From Nocardioides currus (GTDB lineage: Bacteria; Actinomycetota; Actinomycetes; Propionibacteriales; Nocardioidaceae), in contig NZ_PYXZ01000002.1 of the NCBI RefSeq assembly GCF_003057875.1, forward strand, positions 496,254 through 560,253: a stretch of DNA of 64,000 nucleotides, read 5' to 3'. The notes under the pieces are model-generated. The model ran no database searches and was not told the DNA's origin. It worked only from the letters and a program-made list of their open reading frames with translations. The position numbers and the translations under genes were made by a program. Every line of letters begins with the position of its first letter. Position 1 is the stretch's first letter. Below, piece after piece: positions 10,090 to 16,950 of the stretch.

Positions 10090-10165
10090 GGCGGCAACGC
10101 TAGGTCCGGAGGCCGGTCGTAGGCACCCGGAAAGTTCCTGCTCGGTCGCTGCAACAATGAGCCGC

Positions 10166-11542
10166 ATGAATCGTGTGGTGATCATCGGCGGCGGTCCCGG
10201 CGGCTACGAGGCGGCGCACGTGGCCGCGCAGCTCGGGGCCGAGGTGACGATCGTCGACACCGACGGCATCGGCGGCTCCGCGGTCCTCACCGACTGCGTG
10301 CCGAGCAAGACCCTGATCGCCACCGCCGAGCTGATGACCGAGGTGGCCGACTCGGCCGAGCTCGGCATCGACTTCGCCGACCACGAGGGCGACGCCGCGA
10401 CCACCGTCCGCGTCGACCTGGGCAAGGTCAACGCCCGGGTGATGCGGCTGGCCGCCGACCAGTCCACCGACATCGCGGCCCGGCTCGACCGCGACGGTGT
10501 GCGGGTGATCAAGGGCCGGGGCCGGCTCGGGCCCGACCTCAGCGTCACGGTCGGCGACGAGACCGTGCAGGCCGACTCGATCCTGGTCGCGACCGGTGCC
10601 GCGCCGCGCACCCTGCCCACCGCGCAGCCCGACGGCGAGCGCATCCTCACGTGGGAGCAGGTCTACGACCTGACCGAGGTCCCCGAGAAGCTGATCGTCG
10701 TGGGCTCGGGCGTCACGGGGCTGGAGTTCGCCAGCGCCTACCTCGCGCTCGGGATCCCGGTCACCCTGGTCAGCTCACGCGACCGCGTGCTGCCGGGGGA
10801 GGACGCCGACGCGAGCGCCGTACTGGAGGAGGTGTCGGTCCGGCGCGGGATGGAGGTGCTCGGTCGCTCGCGGATGGAGTCGGTGACGCGCTCGGGCGAC
10901 GAGGTCACCGTGCGGCTCACCGACGGCCGCGAGGTCACCGGCTCGCACTGCATCCTGGCGCTCGGGTCGATCCCCAACACCGCCGACCTCGGCCTCGAGG
11001 AGGCCGGGGTCGCGACCGACGACGGCGGGTTCATCACCGTCGACCGTGTCTCCCGCACCTCGGCTCGCGGGGTGTACGCCGCAGGCGACTGCACCGGCGT
11101 CCTGATGCTCGCCTCGGTGGCCGCCATGCAGGGCCGGATCGCCATGTGGCACTTCCTCGGTGACGCCGTCGCGCCCCTGGACCTGAAGAAGGTCTCGTCC
11201 AACGTCTTCACCTCACCCGAGATCGCCACCGTGGGCTGGTCGCAGCAGGCCGTCGACGCCGGCGACATCGTCGCCGAGGTCGTGATGCTCCCGCTGGCCG
11301 GCAACGCCCGCGCCAAGATGCAGGGCGTCCGCGACGGCTTCGTGAAGCTCTTCATCCGCCCCGGCACCGGGATCATCGTCGGGGGAGTGGTCGTCGGGCC
11401 GCGCGCCTCCGAGCTGATCCACCCGGTCTCGCTCGCGGTCGCGGAGTCACTGACGGCCGACAAGCTCGCACAGGCGTTCACGGTCTACCCGTCGATGAGC
11501 GGGTCGATCGCCGAGGCCGCCCGGAGGCTGCACCGGGTCTGA
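10166..11542 (+). CDS. NAD(P)H:quinone reductase, LpdA/Rv3303c type
   Basis: This 458-residue flavoprotein has the fold of lipoamide dehydrogenase: GGGPGGYEAAH at 8-18, a second dinucleotide site VGSGVTGLEFA, and YAAGDCTG. It keeps only one cysteine of the redox pair: in GSAVLTDCVPSK, Cys44 is present but position 39 is Ala. It also lacks the C-terminal His-Pro-x5-Glu. Mycobacterial LpdA (Rv3303c) shares this loss and reduces quinones rather than lipoamide, so the same role is inferred. The ATG at 10166 follows AACAAT by 7 bases; an in-frame ATG at 10157 would add three residues. It diverges from the WXG unit. Confidence 0.85.
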   Translation: MNRVVIIGGGPGGYEAAHVAAQLGAEVTIVDTDGIGGSAVLTDCVPSKTLIATAELMTEVADSAELGIDFADHEGDAATTVRVDLGKVNARVMRLAADQSTDIAARLDRDGVRVIKGRGRLGPDLSVTVGDETVQADSILVATGAAPRTLPTAQPDGERILTWEQVYDLTEVPEKLIVVGSGVTGLEFASAYLALGIPVTLVSSRDRVLPGEDADASAVLEEVSVRRGMEVLGRSRMESVTRSGDEVTVRLTDGREVTGSHCILALGSIPNTADLGLEEAGVATDDGGFITVDRVSRTSARGVYAAGDCTGVLMLASVAAMQGRIAMWHFLGDAVAPLDLKKVSSNVFTSPEIATVGWSQQAVDAGDIVAEVVMLPLAGNARAKMQGVRDGFVKLFIRPGTGIIVGGVVVGPRASELIHPVSLAVAESLTADKLAQAFTVYPSMSGSIAEAARRLHRV

Positions 11543-11546
11543 GGGT

Positions 11547-12077
11547 TCAGGCGGTCGCCGCGGCCATGACCTGCTCGGCCAGGGCGTCGGCGTCGATGGC
11601 CGCGTGGGTGTCGACCCGGATCAGCTCGCCGATGCCGAGCGGGCCGCGGTAGCTGCTCCGCACGGCCTTGACTGCCGCCGCGATCTCAGCGGGCGACCGG
11701 TCAGCGTCATGGTGGCCGGGATGGCGAGTGCGGGCCGCGAACCGTCCTACGGCCACGTCGGCCGGGCAGTCGCAGAACACCTCGATGACGGATCCGGCGG
11801 CATTGACCAGCCTGGTGCGCGCGGTGTCGTGGTGCCACCAGTTGACGAGGATCGCTTCGTGCGAGTTCTCCGCGAGCCGGTAGAGCACCTCGTCGCTCGC
11901 CCGGCTGAGTCGGGTGCGCACCTCTTGATCCGGCGACCCAAGAGTGTCGAACAGGCTCTCCAGGATCGCGTCCTTGTCGATCATCGCCATCGACAGGCGC
12001 TCGCTCAGCAGAGCGCCGACGGTGGTCTTGCCGCTCGCCGGGAGTCCCGACACCACGACCACGAGGCGAGCCGTCAC
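11547..12077 (-). CDS. P-loop kinase-like ATP-binding protein
   Basis: This 176-residue protein has a Walker A motif GLPASGKT at residues 11-18 and the size of small-molecule kinases of the AAA_33/shikimate-kinase-like group. A lid-like basic stretch (RFAARTRHPGHH) follows near residue 115. Relatives phosphorylate antibiotics, sugars or other small molecules, so the substrate cannot be named. The GTG at 12077 follows CAAGAT by 6 bases, suggesting a leaderless transcript. It converges with the quinone reductase gene, with 4 bases between the stops. Confidence 0.7.
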   Translation of the reverse strand: MTARLVVVVSGLPASGKTTVGALLSERLSMAMIDKDAILESLFDTLGSPDQEVRTRLSRASDEVLYRLAENSHEAILVNWWHHDTARTRLVNAAGSVIEVFCDCPADVAVGRFAARTRHPGHHDADRSPAEIAAAVKAVRSSYRGPLGIGELIRVDTHAAIDADALAEQVMAAATA

Positions 12078-12121
12078 GGTCGTATCTTGTCAGGACCCGG
12101 GGCTTCACCTGCCTTGTCGTC

Positions 12122-13375
12122 CTACGTGCGTCTGGTGAAGCGGTGGTCGCCGTTGGCCATCAGGTGGGTGAGGTAGCGGGTGTCGTGGGCGCGATGGTGG
12201 TGGTGCGTGCACAGGAGGGCGGCGTTGTCGAGGTCGGTCGCCCCTCCGTGGCTCCACGGGTGTGGGTGGTGGGTCTCGCACCACGCGACGGGGACGGTGC
12301 AGCCCTCCGCCTGGCACTGGTTGTGCTGGCTGCGCAGCGCCTTGCGCTGGGCGGGCGTGTGGAGCCGGCGAGTGCGTCCGAGGTCGAGGACCTGGGACTT
12401 GCCGCCGAGGACGACGGGCACGATCTTGGCCTGACAGGCGAGCCGTCGGGCCTGGCCGGCCGTGATGGCGTCGCCAGTCTCAAGCGTCGCGATGCCGGCG
12501 CGTTCCAGCTTGTCCCGCAGCTGGTCGAGGCGCAGGTGCACGGTCACCGTGGTCGCGGTGCCGCCGTGCGCGGGCAGGACATCCGCCGGCAGGGACTCGA
12601 GGAGGTCGGTCAGGGCCAGTGCCAGCAGCCGTGGCGCCGGGACGCGTTGCCCGTCGGCCTCCGATGCCGTACGGCGGGGAGAGGCGAACGCCTCGAGGTA
12701 GGTCCGCAACCGGGCGGCCGTGGCGTCGGGAATTCGGCCGGTCAGGCGGGTGGTGCCGTCGCCCAGCGGGGTCAGGGACAGGCGGGCGCGTTCGGCGGCG
12801 CGCTGCTCCTCGCGTTCCAGCGCTCGACGCTCGGCATCGTCACCGATCTCGGGGGCGACCACCTCGAGCACCTTGCGCGCGAGACGCCTCAACGGTGTGG
12901 GCGCCCAGTCATCGGCCAGCCCGATCAGGTGGAGCTCGGCGCGCTCTCGGACCTCGGGGCTCACGCCGTCCGCGGGCAGCTCGTCGAGCGCCTGCGCGAC
13001 GACCTGCGCCTGCTCGAGGTTGACCCGCCCGTCGAGCACCGCGGCACCCAGGTGCACGTAGTCGGTCTCGACGGAGCGGGCGAGCCGGGCCAGTCCGATC
13101 GAGGGTCGGTGGTCGTGCCTGGTCGACGCGGCGTACCACTCCCCGACCGACCGGGCACCGACCTCGTCGGCCACGTCGCCGGAGGCGGCGAGCACCGACA
13201 GCAGCAGTCCCTGACTGCGGGTCACGAGGGTCGAGAGCTCGCGCAGCGCGGTCGCCTTCTCAGTGGTCGACATGAAGGTCGGGTTGACCGAGCCCGCCTT
13301 GTCGATCCGGTCGGACATGGCCGCGACGAGGCCCAGCAGCGGGTGCTGGTCGCGCGTCTCGCGGGTGCCCTCCAT
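12122..13375 (-). CDS. DUF222 domain protein with C-terminal HNH endonuclease (13E12 type)
   Basis: This 417-residue protein has a long helical DUF222 region (about residues 30-310; ARSVGEWYAA, ARLARSVETDY) and a C-terminal HNH nuclease at about 355-399: CQAEGCTVPVAWCETHH, HPWSHGGATDLDNAALLC, then THHHHRAH. It matches the mycobacterial 13E12 repeat family, some of which respond to DNA damage. The promoter is unusually clear: TAGAAT (13382-13387) sits 6 bases before the ATG, and a perfect LexA box (13396-13411) lies 8 bases further upstream. It therefore probably belongs to the SOS regulon. The biological target of the nuclease is unknown. Confidence 0.9.
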   Translation of the reverse strand: MEGTRETRDQHPLLGLVAAMSDRIDKAGSVNPTFMSTTEKATALRELSTLVTRSQGLLLSVLAASGDVADEVGARSVGEWYAASTRHDHRPSIGLARLARSVETDYVHLGAAVLDGRVNLEQAQVVAQALDELPADGVSPEVRERAELHLIGLADDWAPTPLRRLARKVLEVVAPEIGDDAERRALEREEQRAAERARLSLTPLGDGTTRLTGRIPDATAARLRTYLEAFASPRRTASEADGQRVPAPRLLALALTDLLESLPADVLPAHGGTATTVTVHLRLDQLRDKLERAGIATLETGDAITAGQARRLACQAKIVPVVLGGKSQVLDLGRTRRLHTPAQRKALRSQHNQCQAEGCTVPVAWCETHHPHPWSHGGATDLDNAALLCTHHHHRAHDTRYLTHLMANGDHRFTRRT

Positions 13376-13395
13376 GACGCAATTCTACACCTGAA

Positions 13396-13411
13396 TCGAA
13401 CACGTGTTCGA
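13396..13411. promoter_or_regulatory. LexA (SOS) box
   Basis: TCGAACACGTGTTCGA is a perfect 16-bp palindrome matching the actinobacterial LexA consensus TCGAAC-N4-GTTCGA. It lies 8 bases upstream of the TAGAAT -10 element of the DUF222-HNH gene (minus strand), overlapping the spacer and -35 region, the normal place for LexA repression. The next gene in the other direction ends rather than starts here, so the box should serve only the HNH gene. Confidence 0.9.
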
Positions 13412-13476
13412 GTTCTCCACAGGCGGGGCGAGGTGCTCTTCCCCGCGTCGTCGGACGCTCGATCTCGACTGCTGCG

Positions 13477-13773
13477 TCAGGCGGTCGCGACCGTCTCGTA
13501 GTGCTCGACGACCGGGAACGGGTCGTAGAAGTGGTGGAGCAGCGCGCGCCAGTCCTGGTAGTCGGGTGAGCCGCGGAAGCCCACGGTGTGGTCCTCCAGC
13601 CGCTCCCACTGCACGAGGAGCAGGTACGTCGCCGGGCGCTCGACGCAGCGCGACAGCGTCAGCCCGCCGAAGCCCGGCATCGCCGCGATGATCGCCTTGG
13701 CGCGGGCGAAGGCCTCCTCGAACTCGGCCTCGCGACCGGGGACGACGGGCAGGACGGCCTGTTCGAGGATCAC
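13477..13773 (-). CDS. Antibiotic biosynthesis monooxygenase-like (ABM) protein
   Basis: This 98-residue protein has the dimeric alpha-beta barrel pattern of ABM-domain proteins: VPGREAEFEEAFARAKAIIAAMPG, then YLLLVQWERLEDHTVGFRGS. Members range from quinol-forming monooxygenases to haem-handling enzymes, so the reaction is open. The GTG at 13773 follows CACGAT by 7 bases, fixing a likely leaderless start. An inverted repeat at 13792-13809 overlaps the expected -35 region, suggesting repression by an unknown regulator. Confidence 0.8.
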   Translation of the reverse strand: MILEQAVLPVVPGREAEFEEAFARAKAIIAAMPGFGGLTLSRCVERPATYLLLVQWERLEDHTVGFRGSPDYQDWRALLHHFYDPFPVVEHYETVATA

Positions 13774-13791
13774 GCGAGCGATCGTGCCACG

Positions 13792-13809
13792 AACTACAGA
13801 CGTGTAGTT
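13792..13809. promoter_or_regulatory. Inverted repeat, candidate operator
   Basis: AACTACAGACGTGTAGTT has 7-bp arms (AACTACA/TGTAGTT) around a 4-base centre. It covers the spacer and -35 position of the promoter inferred for the monooxygenase gene (-10 CACGAT at 13781-13786, minus strand). The ACTACA/TGTAGT half-sites resemble those of MecI/BlaI-type repressors, but the spacing differs, so the regulator is not assigned. Confidence 0.5.
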
Positions 13810-13912
13810 GTCGCTGACCGGTTGTCGCGCCCCGGTCGCCGTGTTCTGATCAATCGTCACGCCAGTCACATCCGTCCCACGCACCACCCGACACCACGGA
13901 GCCCGACGCCCG

Positions 13913-15130
13913 ATGCGCCGCTTGACCTCGTCCCTCGCCACCCTGCTGGCGGTCGCGCTCGGCACCGTCGTGCTGGCCGCCCCCGCGCACGCGGGACGCC
14001 GGGCGGAGGTCTTCCCGGTCACGGGCAACTCGACCATCACGCTGACCGGCCACGGATACGGGCACGGCCGCGGTCTCTCGCAGTACGGCGCCGAGGGGGC
14101 CGCCCGTCAGGGGCTCACCTGGCAGCAGATCACCGAGTTCTACTACCCGGGAACCTCATGGGGGGATCTTCGGGGCTCGATCAAGGTGCTCATCACCGCC
14201 GACACCTCGAGCGACGTGCACGTGCTCGCCCAACCGGGGCTGAAGGTCACCCGCCTCAACCCGCGCACCACGTGGGACCTCCCCACGAACGGTGCCAGGA
14301 GGTGGCGGCTCCAGCCCCGGGGGGCGAGCACGCTCGTCCAGTTCAAGGTGGCGATCGGCTGGCAGACCTGGCGCGCCTTCGGGGGTGAGGGGGAGTTCTC
14401 GGCGGCCTCGAAGAAGATCGCGCTGGTCAAGGGCGGCACCACCTCGACGTACCGCGGACGGCTCCGCTCGGCCATGCCCACCCCCGGCTCGGCGACGCGC
14501 GACACGGTCAACATCCTCAGCATGGAGCAGTACCTGCGCGGCGTCGTGCCGCTCGAGATCCCGGCGACCTGGAGCCCGGACGCGGTGAGCGCGCAGGCGG
14601 TCGCCGCGCGGACGTACGCCGCCGCGGAACGCTCGCACCCCAACGCCGCGCACTACGAGATCTGCGACACCACCGCCTGCCAGGTCTACGGCGGCTACGA
14701 CGTGGAGCACCCCGCTGCGACCGCGGCGATCAAGGCGACCGCGCGCCAGGGCCTCTTCTACGACGGACGGCCGGCGTTCACCCAGTTCTCGGCGAGCAGC
14801 GGCGGCTGGGTGTCGGCCGGCTCGGCGCCGTACCTCGTCGCGAAGGAGGACCCCTACGACGGCTGGGACGGCAACAAGTTCCACGCGTGGACCCTCGAGA
14901 TCGACGACGCGCTCATCGAGCAGCACTACCCGACGATCGGGGACCTCACCTCGATCGAGGTCGCGACCCGCGACGACAACGGCGAGTGGGGCGGCCGGGT
15001 GAGGGCGATGACCCTGTTCGGCAACGCCGGCCGCGTCGACCTCAGCGGCGACTCCCTGCGCACCGAGCTCGGCCTGAAGTCGTCGTGGTTCACCTTCACC
15101 GTCACGCCGACCTCGGCGCGCCGTGGCTGA
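13913..15130 (+). CDS. Secreted SpoIID/LytB domain protein
   Basis: This 405-residue protein has a signal peptide (SSLATLLAVALGTVVLAAPAHAG, cleavage after AHA near residue 27). Residues about 40-70 hold GHGYGHGRGLSQYGA, a hallmark of SpoIID-related peptidoglycan lytic proteins. The SpoIID core follows: MEQYLRGVVPLEIPATW, AVAARTYA, CQVYGGYDVEHPAA, SASSGGW. SpoIID denudes glycan strands during spore engulfment; in non-sporulating actinobacteria these proteins act in cell-wall remodelling. The final residues overlap the start of the GNAT gene by 8 bases, so the two are probably cotranscribed. Confidence 0.88.
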   Translation: MRRLTSSLATLLAVALGTVVLAAPAHAGRRAEVFPVTGNSTITLTGHGYGHGRGLSQYGAEGAARQGLTWQQITEFYYPGTSWGDLRGSIKVLITADTSSDVHVLAQPGLKVTRLNPRTTWDLPTNGARRWRLQPRGASTLVQFKVAIGWQTWRAFGGEGEFSAASKKIALVKGGTTSTYRGRLRSAMPTPGSATRDTVNILSMEQYLRGVVPLEIPATWSPDAVSAQAVAARTYAAAERSHPNAAHYEICDTTACQVYGGYDVEHPAATAAIKATARQGLFYDGRPAFTQFSASSGGWVSAGSAPYLVAKEDPYDGWDGNKFHAWTLEIDDALIEQHYPTIGDLTSIEVATRDDNGEWGGRVRAMTLFGNAGRVDLSGDSLRTELGLKSSWFTFTVTPTSARRG

Positions 15131-15737
15131 GTTCACCTGGCTCCCGGCCAACCGCGCGACCGACGAGGACGTCGCCGCGGTGTTCGAGACGAGTGGTGCG
15201 CACAAGTGCCGGTGCCAGGGGCTGAAGGTGCCCGGCTGGATCTGGCGCGACACCACGCAGGCCGAGCGCGACGCCGCGCAGCTGGAGCAGACCGCGTGCG
15301 GCACCGACGGCCCGACGTCCGGCCTGATCGGCTACGTCGACGGCGAGCCGGCGGGCTGGGTCGCCGTCGAGCCGCGCGAGAACTACCCGCGCCTGTGGGC
15401 CCGCAAGCAGCCGTGGATGCGGATGGACCCCGAGCTCGAGGGCGTCTGGTCCGTCACCTGCTTCGTCGTGCGCAAGGGCTTCCGCAAGGCCGGCCTGACC
15501 TACGAGCTGGCCACGGCCACGGTGGAGTACGGCGAGCAGGTCGGCGCTCGTCTCCTCGAGGGCTATCCGATCGACCCGCCGGAGGGCAAGACGGTCATCT
15601 GGGACGAGGCATCGGTCGGCCTGCTGCAGGTCTTCCTCGAGGCGGGCTACGAGGTGGCCGCCTCGCCCACCCTGCGGCGCCGCGTGGTCCGGCGGCACCT
15701 GGCCCCGAAGGTCGACGCCACCTACACGCGCGTCTGA
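15123..15737 (+). CDS. GNAT family N-acetyltransferase
   Basis: This 204-residue protein follows the GNAT pattern: a substrate-facing beta strand (GLIGYVDGEPAGWVAVEPREN), strand 4 with the motif-A region (VWSVTCFVVRKGFRKAGLTYELATATVEYGEQ) and a late helix (SVGLLQVFLEAGYEVAA). The acetyl-CoA pyrophosphate loop is RKGFRKAGL. Two cysteines near the N terminus (HKCRCQG) are typical of a subgroup whose substrate is unknown. The GTG at 15123 lies inside the end of the SpoIID-like gene, so translation is coupled. The 3' end overlaps the converging DinB-like gene by 16 bases. Confidence 0.8.
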   Translation: MAEFTWLPANRATDEDVAAVFETSGAHKCRCQGLKVPGWIWRDTTQAERDAAQLEQTACGTDGPTSGLIGYVDGEPAGWVAVEPRENYPRLWARKQPWMRMDPELEGVWSVTCFVVRKGFRKAGLTYELATATVEYGEQVGARLLEGYPIDPPEGKTVIWDEASVGLLQVFLEAGYEVAASPTLRRRVVRRHLAPKVDATYTRV

Positions 15738-16438
15738 TCGATCAGGTCGAGGTCGCGCACGCAGAACCCGTGGTGCTCGAGCTCCTCGCCGAGCACGGTG
15801 CCCAGGCACTGACGCAGGGTGCGGCCGGTGGCGTACGGCGGCCACCGACCGTCGTCCGGCACCGGCGCCGGCTCCCGGAGCTGCCCGGGCGTGACGCCTG
15901 CCAGCCAGCCCTCCAGCTCGGCGGCCTGCTCGGCCCGGACCGTGAGCACTTCGTCGAGCGTCGGGTCGGCCGTCGGGTCGAGGCCCTGCTCCTCGCGGTC
16001 GGGCACGGACTCGATCCCCAGGCCGATCGAGGTGAACGGCTCCGTCGACCCCAGGCAGCACCGGCGGAACCACGAGTCGTGGACGAAGACCAGGTGTCGC
16101 AGCGTCTGCACGGCCGACCACTCGTCGTTCACGCTCGCGTGCTCGAGTCCGGGCGACTGTCGCAGGCGGTCCGCGGTCGCCGCCCACGCGGCGCGCAGCT
16201 CGCTCCACCCCCGGCGCAGGTCGGCGGGGTCGTCGGAGCGGAGGAGGAGGCGCACCGGCTGGCGGCGGTCGAGCTCGGCCTCGACGTACGCCATGACCTC
16301 CACCCCGTTGACGGTCAGGTTGGTGACCAGCCCGTCGATCACGGCGTCCTGCATGACCACCCCGACCAGGCGTGCGTTGCTCAGGTCGCACTCGCGGAAC
16401 TCCGCGCCCGACAGGTCCTCGTCGACATACCTCGTCAT
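15722..16438 (-). CDS. Pentapeptide-repeat plus DinB_2 domain protein
   Basis: This 238-residue protein joins two parts. Residues about 5-32 (DLSGAEFRECDLSNARLVGV) form a short pentapeptide-repeat strip (A/C-D/N-L-x-x). Residues about 70-190 form a DinB-type four-helix bundle, with histidines in WSAVQTLRHLVFVHDSWF and a late ELEHHGF that could bind a metal. DinB-like proteins include thiol-dependent metal-binding transferases, but no reaction can be assigned. The ATG at 16438 follows TAGCGT by 7 bases, supporting a leaderless start. Confidence 0.75.
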   Translation of the reverse strand: MTRYVDEDLSGAEFRECDLSNARLVGVVMQDAVIDGLVTNLTVNGVEVMAYVEAELDRRQPVRLLLRSDDPADLRRGWSELRAAWAATADRLRQSPGLEHASVNDEWSAVQTLRHLVFVHDSWFRRCCLGSTEPFTSIGLGIESVPDREEQGLDPTADPTLDEVLTVRAEQAAELEGWLAGVTPGQLREPAPVPDDGRWPPYATGRTLRQCLGTVLGEELEHHGFCVRDLDLIDQTRV

Positions 16439-16468
16439 GCACCGCACGCTATGCCCGGCCGCCGACAC

Positions 16469-16493
16469 CAGGTCTGGCGACAACAGGTCTGGC
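16469..16493. repeat. Two direct repeats CAGGTCTGGC, 15 bases apart
   Basis: CAGGTCTGGC occurs at 16469-16478 and 16484-16493, between the divergent DinB-like and RidA genes. The second copy covers the -35 position for a CACAAT hexamer at 16513-16518 upstream of RidA, so the pair may be an activator or repressor site. The evidence is sequence only. Confidence 0.4.
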
Positions 16494-16550
16494 CCGGCGT
16501 CGGTCGGGCGAGCACAATCGAGCCCACCGCCACCCGCAGGAGGTCACGAG

Positions 16551-16931
16551 ATGGCTCGTCAGATCATCAGCGTGCCGGACGCCCCGCAGTCACCGCTGTT
16601 CGCCCAAGGGGTGAGGTCGGGATCGCACGTGTGGATCTCCGGGATGACGGGCATGGATGCGGCGTCGGGTCGGATGGCCGGCCCCACCGTGCAGGACCAG
16701 GTCGAGCAGGCCCTCACGAACTGCGAGCGGGTCCTCGCCGCGGCGGGTGGCTCCCGGGACGACATCGTCGAGGTGGGGGTGCTGCTGGTCGACCCCGACG
16801 ACTTCGCCGGGCTCAACGAGGCCTACGCCGCGCACTTCCCGCACGACCCGCCGGCGCGCTACGTCGCGCGCCTCGGTCCGGAGCCACCCGGCGTGCTGGT
16901 CTCGATCCGGATGACCGCCGTGCTGTCCTAG
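16551..16931 (+). CDS. RidA family protein (YjgF/UK114)
   Basis: This 126-residue protein has the chorismate-mutase-like fold of the RidA family: PQSPLFAQGVRSGSHVWISGMTG at the start, QVEQALTNCERVLAAAGGS in the middle, and PPARYVARLGPEPPGVLVSI at the end. The conserved arginine of the imine-deaminase site is in PARYVAR. RidA proteins hydrolyse reactive enamines/imines formed by PLP enzymes, though several subfamilies lack this activity. A clear ribosome site (GCAGGAGG) precedes the ATG at 16551, so this gene is leadered. Confidence 0.88.
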   Translation: MARQIISVPDAPQSPLFAQGVRSGSHVWISGMTGMDAASGRMAGPTVQDQVEQALTNCERVLAAAGGSRDDIVEVGVLLVDPDDFAGLNEAYAAHFPHDPPARYVARLGPEPPGVLVSIRMTAVLS

Positions 16932-16950
16932 CGTCGCCGGCGGCGGCCCC

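Noticed and set aside
9223-10185. Start at 10185 for the long WXG gene
   Set aside because: It would overlap the start of the divergent quinone reductase, and ATG 10089 has TAGCGT 7 bases upstream.
12102-12141. Inverted repeat GCTTCACC/GGTGAAGC as terminator of the HNH gene
   Set aside because: The 8-bp arms are 24 bases apart and one lies within the HNH coding end, so the stem is weak and its role is doubtful.
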